Made by a program: the position numbers and the translations under genes | The notes under the pieces: generated by a model | Told to the model about the DNA's origin: nothing | Seen by the model: the letters and a program-made list of their open reading frames with translations, nothing else | The model's database searches: none | Shown: piece by piece, positions 62,966-64,000 of the stretch | Layout: each line of letters opens with the position of its first letter | Numbering within the stretch: position 1 is the stretch's first letter | IMG/VR virus record: IMGVR_UViG_3300036715_003541 | Location: 1-64,000 of that record | Source: a virus | Reading direction: 5' to 3' (one strand) | Length of the DNA stretch: 64,000 nucleotides

Positions 62966-63556
62966 AGCGTCACTATAACCAAGCAATTCGGGGGTCAATT
63001 CAAAATCATTCCCTCTTATTTTTTCAATAACCAAAAACTTATTCTTCCAAGCTTTTTTGTTTTTGGATTTCTGCAATAATATTTTCTTCAATCTATCATA
63101 TTTTGTATATTTATGTCTTAATAAAAAATGAGAAAGTAATGAAATATCATTCCAATAATATTGCACCAATTTGTATGTTTTTTTATATAGCTTTTTTTTA
63201 TAATTTGTTCGGTTTGTTTTTTTGTTTAAATTTGATTTTGCAATAATTTTTGATATTTGAGTTAAATCAAAAGAAGATGGTCTTTTTAAGAAAAAAGGTA
63301 ATTTGGAGTTTCCAGTAGACAAATAATAATGGTAACTTTCAGAAGCTAAACCAGCATAGAAAAATTGTATTATTTTTAAAGCATATTTATCATCATCAGA
63401 TTGATAATCTATATAAAAAGTTTCACCATGAATATACTTTTTGCTATGCATAGAAATAGAATCAATAAACAAACAATGATGTAAACCAATGATAGCATGT
63501 GCTGCTTCATGGAAAGCCAACAAAATTTTTTCATATACCAAGCCTGTATTTCTCAT
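62963..63556 (-). CDS. Small M41-type (FtsH-like) zinc metalloprotease domain, 197 aa
   Basis: HEAAH at residues 16-20 (AFHEAAHAIIGL) is the zinc HExxH site of M41 peptidases, and FFYAGLASES at about residues 65-75 corresponds to the family's AG-AAE segment. It lacks the membrane part and AAA+ ATPase of FtsH, so it is a stand-alone protease domain. The rest is Lys/Asn-rich and helical. The gene is in the accessory end of the window, beside a decayed nuclease and an imperfect hairpin (63576-63603). A 3' GC-rich extension follows the stop. Substrate and role are unknown; M41 proteins elsewhere act in protein quality control. Confidence 0.7.
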   Translation of the reverse strand: MRNTGLVYEKILLAFHEAAHAIIGLHHCLFIDSISMHSKKYIHGETFYIDYQSDDDKYALKIIQFFYAGLASESYHYYLSTGNSKLPFFLKRPSSFDLTQISKIIAKSNLNKKTNRTNYKKKLYKKTYKLVQYYWNDISLLSHFLLRHKYTKYDRLKKILLQKSKNKKAWKNKFLVIEKIRGNDFELTPELLGYSDA

Positions 63557-63575
63557 TTTTATTACTTCCTAACGA

Positions 63576-63603
63576 TTGGAGCGTTCAGTCGAACTCGAAC
63601 CAA
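63576..63603 (-). other. Imperfect hairpin between the IscB-like remnant and the metalloprotease
   Basis: On the plus strand GTTC-AGT-CGA-ACT-(C)-GAAC forms a small stem with a one-base bulge, and outer TTG/CAA pairs lie around it. It could be the end of an IS200/IS605-type element, given the neighbouring IscB-like sequence, or a fragment of a structured RNA. tRNA T-arm resemblance was considered and rejected. Confidence 0.3.
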
Positions 63604-63629
63604 AAACAACTAGAATGGAAACCCACTAA

Positions 63630-64000
63630 TTATCCTAAAAATACCATTTTGTATTTTAAATACGTTTTTATTTTTAAATCTTCTGATTTAATATTTTGCG
63701 CCAATCTTTTATAATTAAAAGTATCATGTAAACTAACTCTATTATTACTAGTGCACCAATTAAACAATATCCATATTTCTTATGTCTCACCAATGTCCCG
63801 CGCTTTATTCCAAGACTCATTGTTGATCCATATTTCTTACGAATACATCCTTTTGATGGTATTAATACATGTAACTACCTTCTGGAAAATACTAATGGTT
63901 CTAAATATGTTAATCTTTTATTCTCTGGTAACTTATCGCCACCTAAAACTAAATTACATAATGTCCAACTATCTACAGCATGTGCCTCAAATATTTTATC
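63630..64000 (-). pseudogene. Decayed C-terminal part of an IscB-like (RRXRR/HNH) nuclease, truncated by the window edge
   Basis: Read on the minus strand from the window end, the protein EAHAVDSWTLCN ... SRR, then LHVLIPSKGCIRKKYGST ... KRGTLVRHKKYGYC, then SNNRVSLHDTFNYKRLAQNIKSED matches the C-terminal half of IscB-type RNA-guided nucleases (the EAH helix, the RR-LH arm, the KRG--VRH and RLxQNxKxED segments). Two lesions break it: an in-frame TAG at 63875-63877, where the family has Q (SRRQLH), and a one-base loss near 63751-63757 that shifts the frame (GGTGGCACT to GGTGCACT is the likely change). It ends at TAA 63630-63632. The N-terminal half lies outside the window. Identification is from memory of family motifs. 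Confidence 0.62.

Noticed and set aside
63570-63610. A tRNA gene, from GGTTCGAGTTCGACTGAACGCTCCA on the minus strand.
   Set aside because: The T-stem pairs poorly, no matching acceptor 5' strand, D-arm or anticodon arm is found upstream, and the sequence forms a different small hairpin.

Overview
The window is a stretch of a large, AT-rich genome of a tailed bacteriophage, probably a jumbo phage. This rests on an HK97-type major capsid protein, a prohead protease, a portal, a large terminase, long tail-fibre-like proteins, and phage-encoded DnaE, RecA, primase, DnaJ and SSB. Almost every gene lies on the minus strand, so transcription runs from high to low coordinates. Genes are tightly packed, with ATGA-type overlaps and compact rho-independent hairpins between transcription units. 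The host cannot be named. A signal-peptide lipoprotein and a transglycosylase fit a bacterial host with an envelope, perhaps Gram-negative.

Region by region, in transcription order. (1) 64.0-62.9 kb: accessory DNA with a decayed IscB-like HNH nuclease end and a small M41-type metalloprotease. (2) 62.9-51.6 kb: replication and recombination, with a DnaE-type polymerase, RecA, a gp32-like SSB, a RuvC-like resolvase, DnaJ, a zinc-ribbon protein beside a TOPRIM primase core (possibly a split primase), and a sigma region 4-like regulator. (3) 51.6-43.6 kb: conserved unknown genes, a candidate small terminase and a class II poly(A) polymerase/CCA-adding-type nucleotidyltransferase. (4) 43.6-30.7 kb: terminase, portal, a 929-aa protein with an AT-hook, a transglycosylase with an EF-hand, and a 1145-aa protease/scaffold fusion. 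(5) 30.7-19.4 kb: virion proteins ending in a capsid protein gene interrupted by an 832-nt group I intron carrying a LAGLIDADG ORF. (6) 19.3-4.4 kb: baseplate or fibre-like proteins and a 967-aa lipoprotein gene with its own sigma70-like promoter and terminator, which looks like a moron. (7) 4.4-0 kb: an HNH nuclease, a cold-shock protein, a small plus-strand cassette with an XhlA/holin-like protein, one structural gene, a LAGLIDADG endonuclease broken in three places, a small gene, and an AT-rich repeat-bearing non-coding end.

The strongest results are the intron in the capsid gene, where both splice sites can be placed from P1 pairing and reading frame, the two decayed mobile nucleases, and the autonomous lipoprotein unit. 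Two protein-level patterns also stand out. A hydrophobic-x-K-x-A motif recurs in many head-module proteins and could mark maturation-protease sites. A D-G-Y tripeptide is strongly over-represented in the baseplate/fibre proteins. All coordinates and motifs were read by eye. No database search was possible, so family names rest on recognised motifs.
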